A DNA stretch of 64,000 nucleotides, taken from BOG-938 sp035524315 (GTDB lineage Bacteria; Pseudomonadota; Alphaproteobacteria; Caulobacterales; Caulobacteraceae). The stretch spans positions 1 through 64,000 of the forward strand of contig DATKPD010000008.1 in the NCBI GenBank assembly GCA_035524315.1, read 5' to 3'. Under the pieces are notes generated by a model. It worked only from the letters and a program-made list of their open reading frames with translations. It had not been told where the DNA came from and did no database searches. Position numbers and translations under genes: made by a program. Below are positions 28,207-35,569 of the stretch, one piece after another; the first letter of the stretch is position 1; each line of letters starts with the position of its first letter.

Positions 28207-29499
28207 CTACCAGCCCGCCGCCCGGCGACGCAGGGGCGAGCGGATGAAGTCCGCGGGCGGTTCGGCCTCGGCCAGGACCTGCTCGCGGATGGCGCGCGGC
28301 TCGCCGAACAGGTGGCCCTGGCCGTAGGCGAGGTCGAGGTCGAGCACATCGACCACCTGGCGCTCGGTCTCGATCTTCTCGGCGATCAACTCCACACCGA
28401 ACCGGCGGGTCATGGCGGCGAAGTCCGAGGCCTGGATGTCGCGCAGCGACTTGAGCGTAAGCCGGCCGTCGACCTCGTCCAGCTGCTGCAGCAGCAGGTC
28501 GGCGGCAACCTTGACGAACTTCACGTCGGCCCGCGACAGGTCCTGGAAGTCGAAGTCCAGGTCGGTGACCTTGTCGAGCGAGAAGCGGAAGCCCAGGTCG
28601 GCCAGTTTGGCCATGTTGCGCGCCTCGGTCGCGCCGCGCTGCTTGAACGCCGACTGGCCCAATTCGAAGATCAGCGAGCCGGCCATGTCCTTGTTGGACG
28701 ACAGGAAGTCGAGGAACTGGGGAAAGAAGGTCTCGTCCGACAGCGAGCCCAGGGCGATGTTGCAGAAGATGCCGACCTTGCGGTCCTGCCGCGCCAGGCG
28801 TCGGACGATCTGGGCGCAGCGGAACAGCAGCAGATTGTCGATCGCGCTGACTAGGCCTTCGGGCTCGGCGACGGTCAGGTACTCGGCCGGCATCATGATG
28901 CGGCCGGTCTCGTCGCGCAGGCGCGAGAAGCTTTCGTAGAACACCGTGCGTCGCTGGGGCAGGCTGACCACCGGCTGCAGGTACAAATCCACGCGGTTCT
29001 CGGCCAGGGCCTGGCGCACCGTGTCGAGCAAGGCCGCGCTCTGCTGTGATTTGTGGCTCGCGGGGCCAGGCGCGGCCTGAACATTGGCCAGCCGCTCGTC
29101 GAGGCTCTCGCTCAGGCGCTGGACCAAGTCCTCCAGCATGCGCATCTCGCCGGTCAGTTCCTCGGACCGGCGCTCGGCGTCGTCGTGCATGACTTCCGAC
29201 AGCGAGCGCAGCTGAGTCTGGATCGCCTCGAGTTGCTCGACCAGGATCAGGTGGGCCTCGCGCACTGCGCCGACCTCGCCGTCCAGGCGCGCCCGCTCGA
29301 TATTGCGCTCGATCAGGTTATGCAGAGCGAAGGCCAGGCCCAGCCCGCCCATCAAGCCCGCGACGCCCGCGCCCCAGCCGCCGCCCGATCGCCACAGCAG
29401 CAAGGCCCCGGTCAACGCCAGGCACAGATAGGCGGCCGAGAGAAGGGCGACTGTGATCTTGCGCATGAGCCCGCCGAACCGAATCGATTGATTATCCAT
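28207..29499 (-). CDS. tipF: Membrane-anchored degenerate EAL protein, TipF-like
   Basis: 430 residues. Two N-terminal membrane helices (KITVALLSAAYLCLALTG; AGVAGLMGGLGLAFALHNLI) are followed by a coiled coil (~75-140) and an EAL-fold domain. Catalytic residues are lost: EAL reads ESF and DDFG reads LDKV, so it should bind rather than cleave c-di-GMP. This architecture is that of Caulobacter TipF, a c-di-GMP receptor that sites the flagellum at the new pole. No flagellar genes are adjacent, so the symbol is a family-level call. A later ATG at 29466 is possible. Confidence 0.75.
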   Translation of the reverse strand: MDNQSIRFGGLMRKITVALLSAAYLCLALTGALLLWRSGGGWGAGVAGLMGGLGLAFALHNLIERNIERARLDGEVGAVREAHLILVEQLEAIQTQLRSLSEVMHDDAERRSEELTGEMRMLEDLVQRLSESLDERLANVQAAPGPASHKSQQSAALLDTVRQALAENRVDLYLQPVVSLPQRRTVFYESFSRLRDETGRIMMPAEYLTVAEPEGLVSAIDNLLLFRCAQIVRRLARQDRKVGIFCNIALGSLSDETFFPQFLDFLSSNKDMAGSLIFELGQSAFKQRGATEARNMAKLADLGFRFSLDKVTDLDFDFQDLSRADVKFVKVAADLLLQQLDEVDGRLTLKSLRDIQASDFAAMTRRFGVELIAEKIETERQVVDVLDLDLAYGQGHLFGEPRAIREQVLAEAEPPADFIRSPLRRRAAGW

Positions 29500-29612
29500 T
29501 GACGAGGGGTCGGCGTCGAACAGAAAGCCTTAACCAAACTGCGACCTTTGACCCATCTCATGGCCCTGGGCTTCTGTTCGCCGCCGTTGGGCGTTAATCA
29601 GGGGCCGTATCA

Positions 29613-30953
29613 ATGAGGACGGCCGAGCGCTTGGGTGCACAGCTGAGCCAGAACATGGTGGGCTCCGAGCTCCAAAACCCTCCCCCGCAAGACTGCGCGG
29701 CCGAGGGCGGAGCGCGGGCGGACGCGATCCACGCGCCCGGGCCGCGGCGCGGGGCGACGCTGTTCATCTTCGTCACCATCGTGCTGGACATGTGCGCGGT
29801 GGGCATGGCCATACCGGTGATGCCGCGTCTGGTTCAGTCCCTGCTCGGCGGAGGAACGAGCGCAGCGGCCGCGGCGCACGCGGCGGAGCTGTTCGGCCTG
29901 CTCAACATGCTGTGGGCGGCGATGCAGTTCCTGACCTCGCCGCTGCAGGGCGCCATTTCCGACCGTTTTGGCCGGCGCCCGGTGATCCTCATGTCCAACT
30001 TCGGCCTCGGCGCCGACTACACCCTCACCGCCCTGGCTCCCCATCTCAGCTGGCTGTTCTTCGGACGCATCCTTTCGGGATCGGCGGCGGGCGGCATTCC
30101 CGCCGCCCTGGCCTATCTGGCGGACACCACCCCGCCGGAGAAGCGCGCCGCCAGCTTCGGCTTTCTCGGCGCCGCCACCGGCCTGGGCATCACCGCCGGC
30201 ATGGCGTTCGGGGGCTTGGCCGGCTCGCTCAATCCGCGCCTGCCGTTCTGGATCGCCGCCTGCCTGTGCCTGCTGAACGCCAGCTACGGCCTGTTCGTCC
30301 TGCCCGAATCCCTGCCCAAGGACCGGCGCACGCCGTTCAGCTGGCGCCAGGCCAATCCCATCGGGGCCTTTCGCCTGCTGCGCACCAACCCCGGCCTTCG
30401 CGGCATGGCCGTGGTGGCCTTCCTGGTCAGCCTGTCGGCGCAGGCCCTGCCCAATATCGTCGTGCTGTACGTGGGCTATCGCTATCACTGGGGCATCTGG
30501 CCGATCGCGCAGATGCTGACGGGTTGGGCCATTTGCAGCATGGCCGCCCAGGCGGTGCTGCTGCCGGCGGCGACCGCCCGGTTGGGCGAGCGGCCGACCC
30601 TGATGATCGGCCTGGTCCTGACCATCGCCGGGTTCCTGGCCATCGCTCTGGCGCGCAGCGGCGGCGCGTTCTGGTGGGGCGTGCTGCTGATGGCGGGCGG
30701 ATCGGTCTCGACGCCGCTGATCAACGCCTTCTTCTCGCGGCGGCTCGGCGCCGGCGAACAGGGGCGGCTGCAGGGCGCGACCAACAGCCTGAACGGCGTG
30801 ACCGGAATGGTCGGCCCGGCCCTGTTCACCCAGGTGTTCTCGATGGCCGTGCGCGGAGAGGCCCGGTTCAACCTGATCGGCGCGCCTTTCCTTCTGGCCG
30901 CCGCCCTGATGCTGACCGCCACGGTGCTGGCGATCCGCGAGGCCCACGCCTAG
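29613..30953 (+). CDS. MFS transporter, TetA/DHA1-like
   Basis: 446 residues with about 12 membrane helices after a ~45-residue cytosolic N-terminus. The DHA1 motif A appears as GAISDRFGRRPVIL between helices 2 and 3, and LAYLADTTPPEKRA and GLGITAGMAFGG resemble the tetracycline exporter group. Likely a drug or metabolite/H+ antiporter; substrate unknown. It converges on the SemiSWEET gene, sharing a CTAG at the stops. Confidence 0.88.
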   Translation: MRTAERLGAQLSQNMVGSELQNPPPQDCAAEGGARADAIHAPGPRRGATLFIFVTIVLDMCAVGMAIPVMPRLVQSLLGGGTSAAAAAHAAELFGLLNMLWAAMQFLTSPLQGAISDRFGRRPVILMSNFGLGADYTLTALAPHLSWLFFGRILSGSAAGGIPAALAYLADTTPPEKRAASFGFLGAATGLGITAGMAFGGLAGSLNPRLPFWIAACLCLLNASYGLFVLPESLPKDRRTPFSWRQANPIGAFRLLRTNPGLRGMAVVAFLVSLSAQALPNIVVLYVGYRYHWGIWPIAQMLTGWAICSMAAQAVLLPAATARLGERPTLMIGLVLTIAGFLAIALARSGGAFWWGVLLMAGGSVSTPLINAFFSRRLGAGEQGRLQGATNSLNGVTGMVGPALFTQVFSMAVRGEARFNLIGAPFLLAAALMLTATVLAIREAHA

Positions 30954-31276
30954 GCGGATTTGCCGCGCTCGCGGGCGTGGATGCGGAACTTGAGGATCAG
31001 GATCCAGCCGGCCAGCACCAGATTGACGGCGTTGGAGCCAACCAGAGGCCAGCTTTTAAGCAAGGCGCCGTAGGTGACCCACAGCGAGAAGCCCCCCACC
31101 ATCACCAGATAGGCGCTGAGCGATACGCCCTCGGCGTTCTGGGTGTGGATGAGTTTGATCAACTGCGGCGCGAATCCGGCCATTGAAAACAGACCGGCCG
31201 CCACGCCGACGGCCGAGATCAGGGAAACGTGATCGAGGGCGATCGGGATGGGACTGAACCCTAGGACACCAGCCAC
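30950..31276 (-). CDS. SemiSWEET sugar transporter
   Basis: About 108 residues with three membrane helices and the PQ-loop motif GFAPQLIKLIHTQNAEGVS, followed by LSAYLVMVGGFSLWVTYGALL. This is the half-size bacterial SWEET that dimerises to pass sugars. GTG at 31276 is the best start in frame; it overlaps the end of the small ORF 31261-31428, so translation is probably coupled. A longer frame up to 31645 is antisense to phoR and rejected. The N-terminus remains uncertain. Confidence 0.85.
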   Translation of the reverse strand: MAGVLGFSPIPIALDHVSLISAVGVAAGLFSMAGFAPQLIKLIHTQNAEGVSLSAYLVMVGGFSLWVTYGALLKSWPLVGSNAVNLVLAGWILILKFRIHARERGKSA

Positions 31277-31428
31277 TGCACCGCCGGCGCCAGCAGCCGC
31301 GCGGGATGAGCGTCGGCGCAGGCCAGCCACAAGCTGAACCCGGCCCCGGCCCCCAGAACCACGGCCCCCACGGTCGCGGCGACCCATACGCCAACCGGAT
31401 ATCGCATGTCCCGGAACGCCTGCGTCAT
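31261..31428 (-). CDS. Small single-helix membrane protein, 55 residues
   Basis: Reads MTQAFRDMRYPVGVWVAATV at the start, followed by one hydrophobic helix (VAATVGAVVLGAGAGFSLWLA), and ends in APAVQWLVS. ATG at 31428 is preceded by GGGAG with seven-base spacing. Its 3' end overlaps the SemiSWEET start in another frame. No family is recognised. Support comes from the ribosome site, the membrane segment and the overlap arrangement. Confidence 0.6.
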   Translation of the reverse strand: MTQAFRDMRYPVGVWVAATVGAVVLGAGAGFSLWLACADAHPARLLAPAVQWLVS

Positions 31429-31521
31429 CGCCCTGCTCCCGCCAGCGCCAAGCCTGGCCTTCGGTGCGGGAAACGGTCGGTCCGGCGGGAGGGTTCCAGA
31501 ATTTGCGCCAACTCGGCCTTG

Positions 31522-31557
31522 CTGTCATAGGACCGCCATACCCCCGTGGTCTTGACA
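31522..31557 (+). promoter_or_regulatory. Pho box and promoter upstream of phoR
   Basis: CTGTCAT at 31522-31528 and CCGCCAT at 31533-31539 are direct repeats exactly 11 bases apart, the PhoB-box layout (consensus CTGTCAT-N4-CTGTCAT); the first repeat is perfect, the second matches 5 of 7. A TTGACA at 31552-31557 follows; its -10 partner is unclear. The box suggests PhoB autoregulation. Confidence 0.6.
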
Positions 31558-31593
31558 GGTCCCCTCCTGGTGCGTCCGTGATTCGTTTGTGAC

Positions 31594-32886
31594 ATGTCGA
31601 TGACACGTTCCTCCCCCTCGGCCGCGCCGGGATCCCTATCGGCATGGCTAGGCCAGTTGTTCCGTGTGGGACGGTCGTCGACGACGATAGGTGGGGCGGT
31701 GGACACCATGTCGGCCTTGCCCGACGCCCCTGGCCTGGCCGCGCCCCTGGCCGAGGCGGTCGAGGTTTTGCCCGATCCTGTAATGGTCGTAGGCGCCATC
31801 GAGGCCGACGACTTCGCCGGACGGCGGATCGTGTTCGCCAACCGCGCGGCGCGCGAGATGTTCCGCATAGCGGGCGACAATGACCTGCTGGTCACCGCCG
31901 TACGCAACCCCGAAGTGCTGGACGTCGTCGATGAAGCCCTGTTCGGCGGGCGGCAAGGCGAGGCGGCCTACGAGGCCGGCGGCGTGCAGGACCGCTATTG
32001 GCACGCCTGGGCCCGGCCGCTCTCGGGCGGCCCTCAGGGCCTGCGGCGGGCGCTGCTGCTGATGCGCGACGAGACGGATTCCCGGCGCAACGAGCGCATG
32101 CGCGCGGATTTCCTGGCCAACGCCAGCCATGAGCTGCGCACGCCCCTGGCCTCGCTCGCCGGCTTCATTGACACCCTGCGCGGCCACGCCAAGGAAGATA
32201 CGGCCGCACGCGAGCGATTCCTCGACATCATGGCGCGCCAGGCGTGGCGCATGGCGCGGCTGATCGAAGACCTGATGTCCCTAAGCCGCATCGAGCTGAA
32301 TGAGCACATCGCGCCGGGCGGCGAGGTCGATCTGACTTTGGCGATCGCCGACGTGCTCGACTCCCTGGCCCCCCAGGCGCGCGAAGCGGGCGTGGAGCTG
32401 CGCCCGGTGCTGGGCGAGCGTGGCCGCGCGGTGGTGGTGGGCGACCGGGACCAGATCGTTCAGGTGGTGCAGAACCTGACCGACAACGCCATCAAGTACG
32501 CCGGGCGCGGCGGGCATGTGGACATCCTGTTGGATGTGGGCGTGACCGCCGAGGGCGCGGTGGCCCTGCGCAAACCGCAGGCCTCACGCCTCGCGCTGCT
32601 GACGCCCGACCACACCGACGGGCTCTACGCCGTGATCCGCGTGCGCGACACCGGCCCGGGCCTGGCGCGCCAGGTGATGCCGCGGCTGACGGAGCGGTTC
32701 TACCGGGTCGAAGGCCAGAAGAGCGGCGAGCGCCTGGGCACCGGCTTGGGGCTGGCGATCGTCAAGCACATCATGAACCGGCATCGCGGCGGCTTGGCCG
32801 TGGAATCCGCCGAAGGCGAAGGCGCCGACTTCCTGGTGTATTTTCCTTTGGCCGCCTGCTCGAGCGGCGTAACAAAAGCGTCATAA
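31594..32886 (+). CDS. phoR: Phosphate regulon sensor histidine kinase PhoR
   Basis: 430 residues. A PAS-like domain (about 55-165) precedes HisKA with the phosphorylated His in FLANASHELRTPLASLAGF, then a HATPase domain (NLTDNAIKYA, RVRDTGPGLA, GTGLGLAIVKHI). The kinase core matches PhoR, which phosphorylates PhoB in phosphate starvation. No membrane helix is predicted at the N-terminus, unlike E. coli PhoR. phoU and phoB follow directly on the same strand, but pstCAB are not between them. Confidence 0.9.
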   Translation: MSMTRSSPSAAPGSLSAWLGQLFRVGRSSTTIGGAVDTMSALPDAPGLAAPLAEAVEVLPDPVMVVGAIEADDFAGRRIVFANRAAREMFRIAGDNDLLVTAVRNPEVLDVVDEALFGGRQGEAAYEAGGVQDRYWHAWARPLSGGPQGLRRALLLMRDETDSRRNERMRADFLANASHELRTPLASLAGFIDTLRGHAKEDTAARERFLDIMARQAWRMARLIEDLMSLSRIELNEHIAPGGEVDLTLAIADVLDSLAPQAREAGVELRPVLGERGRAVVVGDRDQIVQVVQNLTDNAIKYAGRGGHVDILLDVGVTAEGAVALRKPQASRLALLTPDHTDGLYAVIRVRDTGPGLARQVMPRLTERFYRVEGQKSGERLGTGLGLAIVKHIMNRHRGGLAVESAEGEGADFLVYFPLAACSSGVTKAS

Positions 32887-32895
32887 AAGCTTCAC
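32878..32895 (+). promoter_or_regulatory. Pho-box-like repeat at the phoR/phoU junction
   Basis: GCGTCAT (32878-32884) and GCTTCAC (32889-32895) lie 11 bases apart, resembling a Pho box (5 of 7 and 4 of 7 matches). It overlaps the phoR stop and lies about 100 bases before phoU. It may allow separate PhoB-driven expression of phoU-phoB. The match is moderate. Confidence 0.4.
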
Positions 32896-32996
32896 GCCGC
32901 CAATGCATTGCCGAGGCAGTGTCCGCGCACGCAAAACGGCTATGCTCCGTTCGGCGTTTTTGGCCGGCGCGGCTTGAACCGCGGAGAACGTGATCG

Positions 32997-33701
32997 ATGG
33001 AACATACCGTTAAGGCGTACAGCGAAGAGCTGAACAACCTGACCGCCGAGGTCACGCGATTGGGCGGCCTGGCCGAAGTGCAGCTGTCGGATTCGATTGA
33101 CGCGGTGGCGCGCCGCGACATGCCGGTGGCGCACCAGGTGATCGACCGCGACGACAAGCTGGACCTGCTTCAGGCCGACATCGAGCGCAAGGCGATCCGC
33201 CTGATCGCCCTGCGCCAGCCGGTCGCCCAGGACCTGCGCCATACGGTGGCGGCGATGAAGGTGTCGATGCAGTTGGAGCGCTGCGGCGACCTGGCCAAGA
33301 ACATCGCCAAGCGCTGCCTGGTGCTGGCCGGCTCGGATCCCATGCCGCCCTTGACCCGCTCGATCGAGCGCATGGGCCATCTCGTCACGGCGCGCCTCAA
33401 GCAGGTGCTCGACGCCTACGCCAAGGGCGACCTGGAGCGCGCGGTGGCCGTGTGGTCTCGCGACGACGAAGTCGACGAACATTACGACAGCCTGTTCCGC
33501 GAACTGCTCACCTACATGATGGGCGATCCGCGCACGATCAACGCCGGGGCCCACCTGCTGTTCATCGCCAAGAACCTCGAGCGCATCGGCGACCACGCGA
33601 CCAACATCGCCGAGATTGTGCACTTCGAGATCACCGGCGAGGATCTGGTGTCGGAACGTCCCAAGTGGGACTCGCTGCAGCGCTCGGCCGCGGTCGAATA
33701 A
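32997..33701 (+). CDS. phoU: Phosphate signalling protein PhoU
   Basis: 234 residues comprising two PhoU helical bundles; the repeats LERCGDLAKNIAKRC and LERIGDHATNIAEIVHF carry the metal-binding ExxxD pattern. PhoU restrains PhoR signalling together with the Pst transporter. ATG at 32997 follows GGAGA. phoB starts 12 bases after the stop. Usually pstB lies just upstream, but here phoR does. Confidence 0.95.
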   Translation: MEHTVKAYSEELNNLTAEVTRLGGLAEVQLSDSIDAVARRDMPVAHQVIDRDDKLDLLQADIERKAIRLIALRQPVAQDLRHTVAAMKVSMQLERCGDLAKNIAKRCLVLAGSDPMPPLTRSIERMGHLVTARLKQVLDAYAKGDLERAVAVWSRDDEVDEHYDSLFRELLTYMMGDPRTINAGAHLLFIAKNLERIGDHATNIAEIVHFEITGEDLVSERPKWDSLQRSAAVE

Positions 33702-33713
33702 GAGGACGGCTCC

Positions 33714-34403
33714 GTGACGCCCCATGTTCTGGTGGTCGAGGACGAGGACGCCCTCGCCACCCTGCTGCAGTACAACCTGGAAAAGGAGGGCTACGACGTC
33801 GCCCTGGCCCAGGATGGTGAAGAAGCCCTGATGCTGGTCGACGAGCGCCTGCCTGACCTGGTGGTGCTCGACTGGATGCTGCCCAAGGTGTCGGGCATCG
33901 AGGTGTGCCGCCGACTGCGCTCGCGCGCCGAGACCCGCAACGTGCCGATCATTCTGCTCACGGCCCGCGGCGAGGAAACCGACCGTATCCGTGGCCTGGA
34001 CACCGGCGCGGACGACTATGTGGTCAAGCCCTTCTCGATGAGCGAACTGACCGCGCGCATACGTGCGGTTCTGCGCCGCATTCGTCCGGGCCTGGCCGAA
34101 GACCGTATCCGCCAGGGCGACATCACCATCGACCGCGTCGCTCACCGCGTGCGCCGGGGCGCGCGCGAGGTGCACCTGGGCCCGACCGAGTTCCGCCTGC
34201 TCGACTATCTGATGCAGCATCCTGGCCGGGTGTTCAGCCGCGAACAGCTGCTGGACGCGGTGTGGGGCTCGGACGTCTATGTCGAAGCCCGCACGGTCGA
34301 CGTGCACATCGGCCGCCTGCGTAAGGCGCTCAACCAGGACATCGAGGCCGACCCGATCCGCACCGTGCGCTCGGCCGGCTATTCGCTCGATCTGGAAGAC
34401 TGA
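33714..34403 (+). CDS. phoB: Phosphate regulon response regulator PhoB
   Basis: 229 residues, OmpR/PhoB class. The receiver has VEDEDAL, phospho-acceptor Asp in VVLDWMLPKVSG, and Lys in YVVKPFS. The winged-helix DNA-binding domain ends with VDVHIGRLRKALNQD and IRTVRSAGYSLD. It starts with GTG at 33714. PhoB binds Pho boxes, two candidates of which are upstream in this operon. Confidence 0.96.
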   Translation: MTPHVLVVEDEDALATLLQYNLEKEGYDVALAQDGEEALMLVDERLPDLVVLDWMLPKVSGIEVCRRLRSRAETRNVPIILLTARGEETDRIRGLDTGADDYVVKPFSMSELTARIRAVLRRIRPGLAEDRIRQGDITIDRVAHRVRRGAREVHLGPTEFRLLDYLMQHPGRVFSREQLLDAVWGSDVYVEARTVDVHIGRLRKALNQDIEADPIRTVRSAGYSLDLED

Positions 34404-34423
34404 CCCGAGCGGCGTTCGAGCAG

Positions 34424-35362
34424 CTAAGCCCGGTTGACCGTGTTGGCTTTGATGACGGCCTCGCCGGCCGCGCCGAGGTCCACACGCGTGCCCGCCAGGC
34501 TCAAGGGAACGCCCAGCGCCGCGTTCACCGCATGGATTCCCGCGCGTGCGCCGGCTTTGGGGCCGATCAGATAGCGCAGCGAAATGCGCTCGTGGTCGGC
34601 GGCGTCGGGCTGGGTGCCATGCAGGGTGCAGGCGTGCCAAAGGGCGGCGAAGCCCGTATCGCCCGTCAGGACATGCTGGCGGCACAGGGCCTGACCTTGG
34701 GAGCCGTTGCGATAGAGCCATCCGTCTTCCGCCCGCGTCAGATCGTGCGGGAACACCGAGGCGCCGACGGCGTGGCTGCCTTCGAGGACATAGAGCGGCG
34801 CGTCGGCCCGTGTGACCGGGTGCAGATAGACGTAGAGGGTGATGAAGTCGGCTTCACGGTCCTTGAAGTCGATCAGGTCCTGGTGGAAGTCGATGCCGTA
34901 GAAATAGGTCACGTCGCGGTACTGGGGCTGCACATAGGCGCCTAGGTTGTTGACCGGATTGCCGAGGATGCGCGCCTTGAGCCACGGGGGGATCGACCGG
35001 GCGGGCACGCCGCACACCACCTTGCGGTCGATCAGTTCGTAGTCGGCCCCGAACAGGGCGGTCAGCGCCCCCACGATCTGGGGGTCCTGCTCGATGAAAC
35101 CGAGGCGATCGGCGTATTTTTCCAACAGGTTGCGGCCGGGCCGCGGATTGACTCCGCGGTGCTGCGGATCGGCGTCGAACGCGGCCTCGCTCAGGAACAA
35201 GTTCTCGTCATAGCGCCGCTCGGCCTTGAGCTCGGCCAGCAGGGCGGCCGCCGCGTGCGGGTCCAAAGGCCGCTGGAACCGGTGCACGCCGTCGCGCAGG
35301 ACGTCGTCCAGCACCGCCGAACCCTCGGCGGTCCACGCCGGCGCGCGATCTCCAAGGTCCAT
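34424..35362 (-). CDS. Phytanoyl-CoA dioxygenase (PhyH) family protein
   Basis: 312 residues, Fe(II)/2-oxoglutarate oxygenase. Iron ligands are visible: GIDFHQDLIDF (HxD) and the distal His in ACTLHGTQPD, with RISLRYLIG supplying the 2-oxoglutarate Arg. ATG at 35362 is chosen (MDLGDRAPAW). Substrate unknown; the family includes enzymes of ectoine, lipid and secondary metabolism. It is convergent with phoB and divergent from the AsmA gene. Confidence 0.85.
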   Translation of the reverse strand: MDLGDRAPAWTAEGSAVLDDVLRDGVHRFQRPLDPHAAAALLAELKAERRYDENLFLSEAAFDADPQHRGVNPRPGRNLLEKYADRLGFIEQDPQIVGALTALFGADYELIDRKVVCGVPARSIPPWLKARILGNPVNNLGAYVQPQYRDVTYFYGIDFHQDLIDFKDREADFITLYVYLHPVTRADAPLYVLEGSHAVGASVFPHDLTRAEDGWLYRNGSQGQALCRQHVLTGDTGFAALWHACTLHGTQPDAADHERISLRYLIGPKAGARAGIHAVNAALGVPLSLAGTRVDLGAAGEAVIKANTVNRA

Positions 35363-35569
35363 GGCGAAGCTCCTCGTCTCGGCGAAGCCTGGGCGGGACG
35401 CGGTTAACGGGCGGTGAAGCTCAAGGCTCGGCGGGCGCGACAGGACGCCGCCGGGACGGCAGGCGCATCGACCGGCGGCGGGGGCGGCCCGAACACCTTG
35501 CCATGCCCGCGCCACCCTCGAACGCGGAACGCATTGCCCGTACCGGCGCTATTCGGGTCGGAGGCGCCC

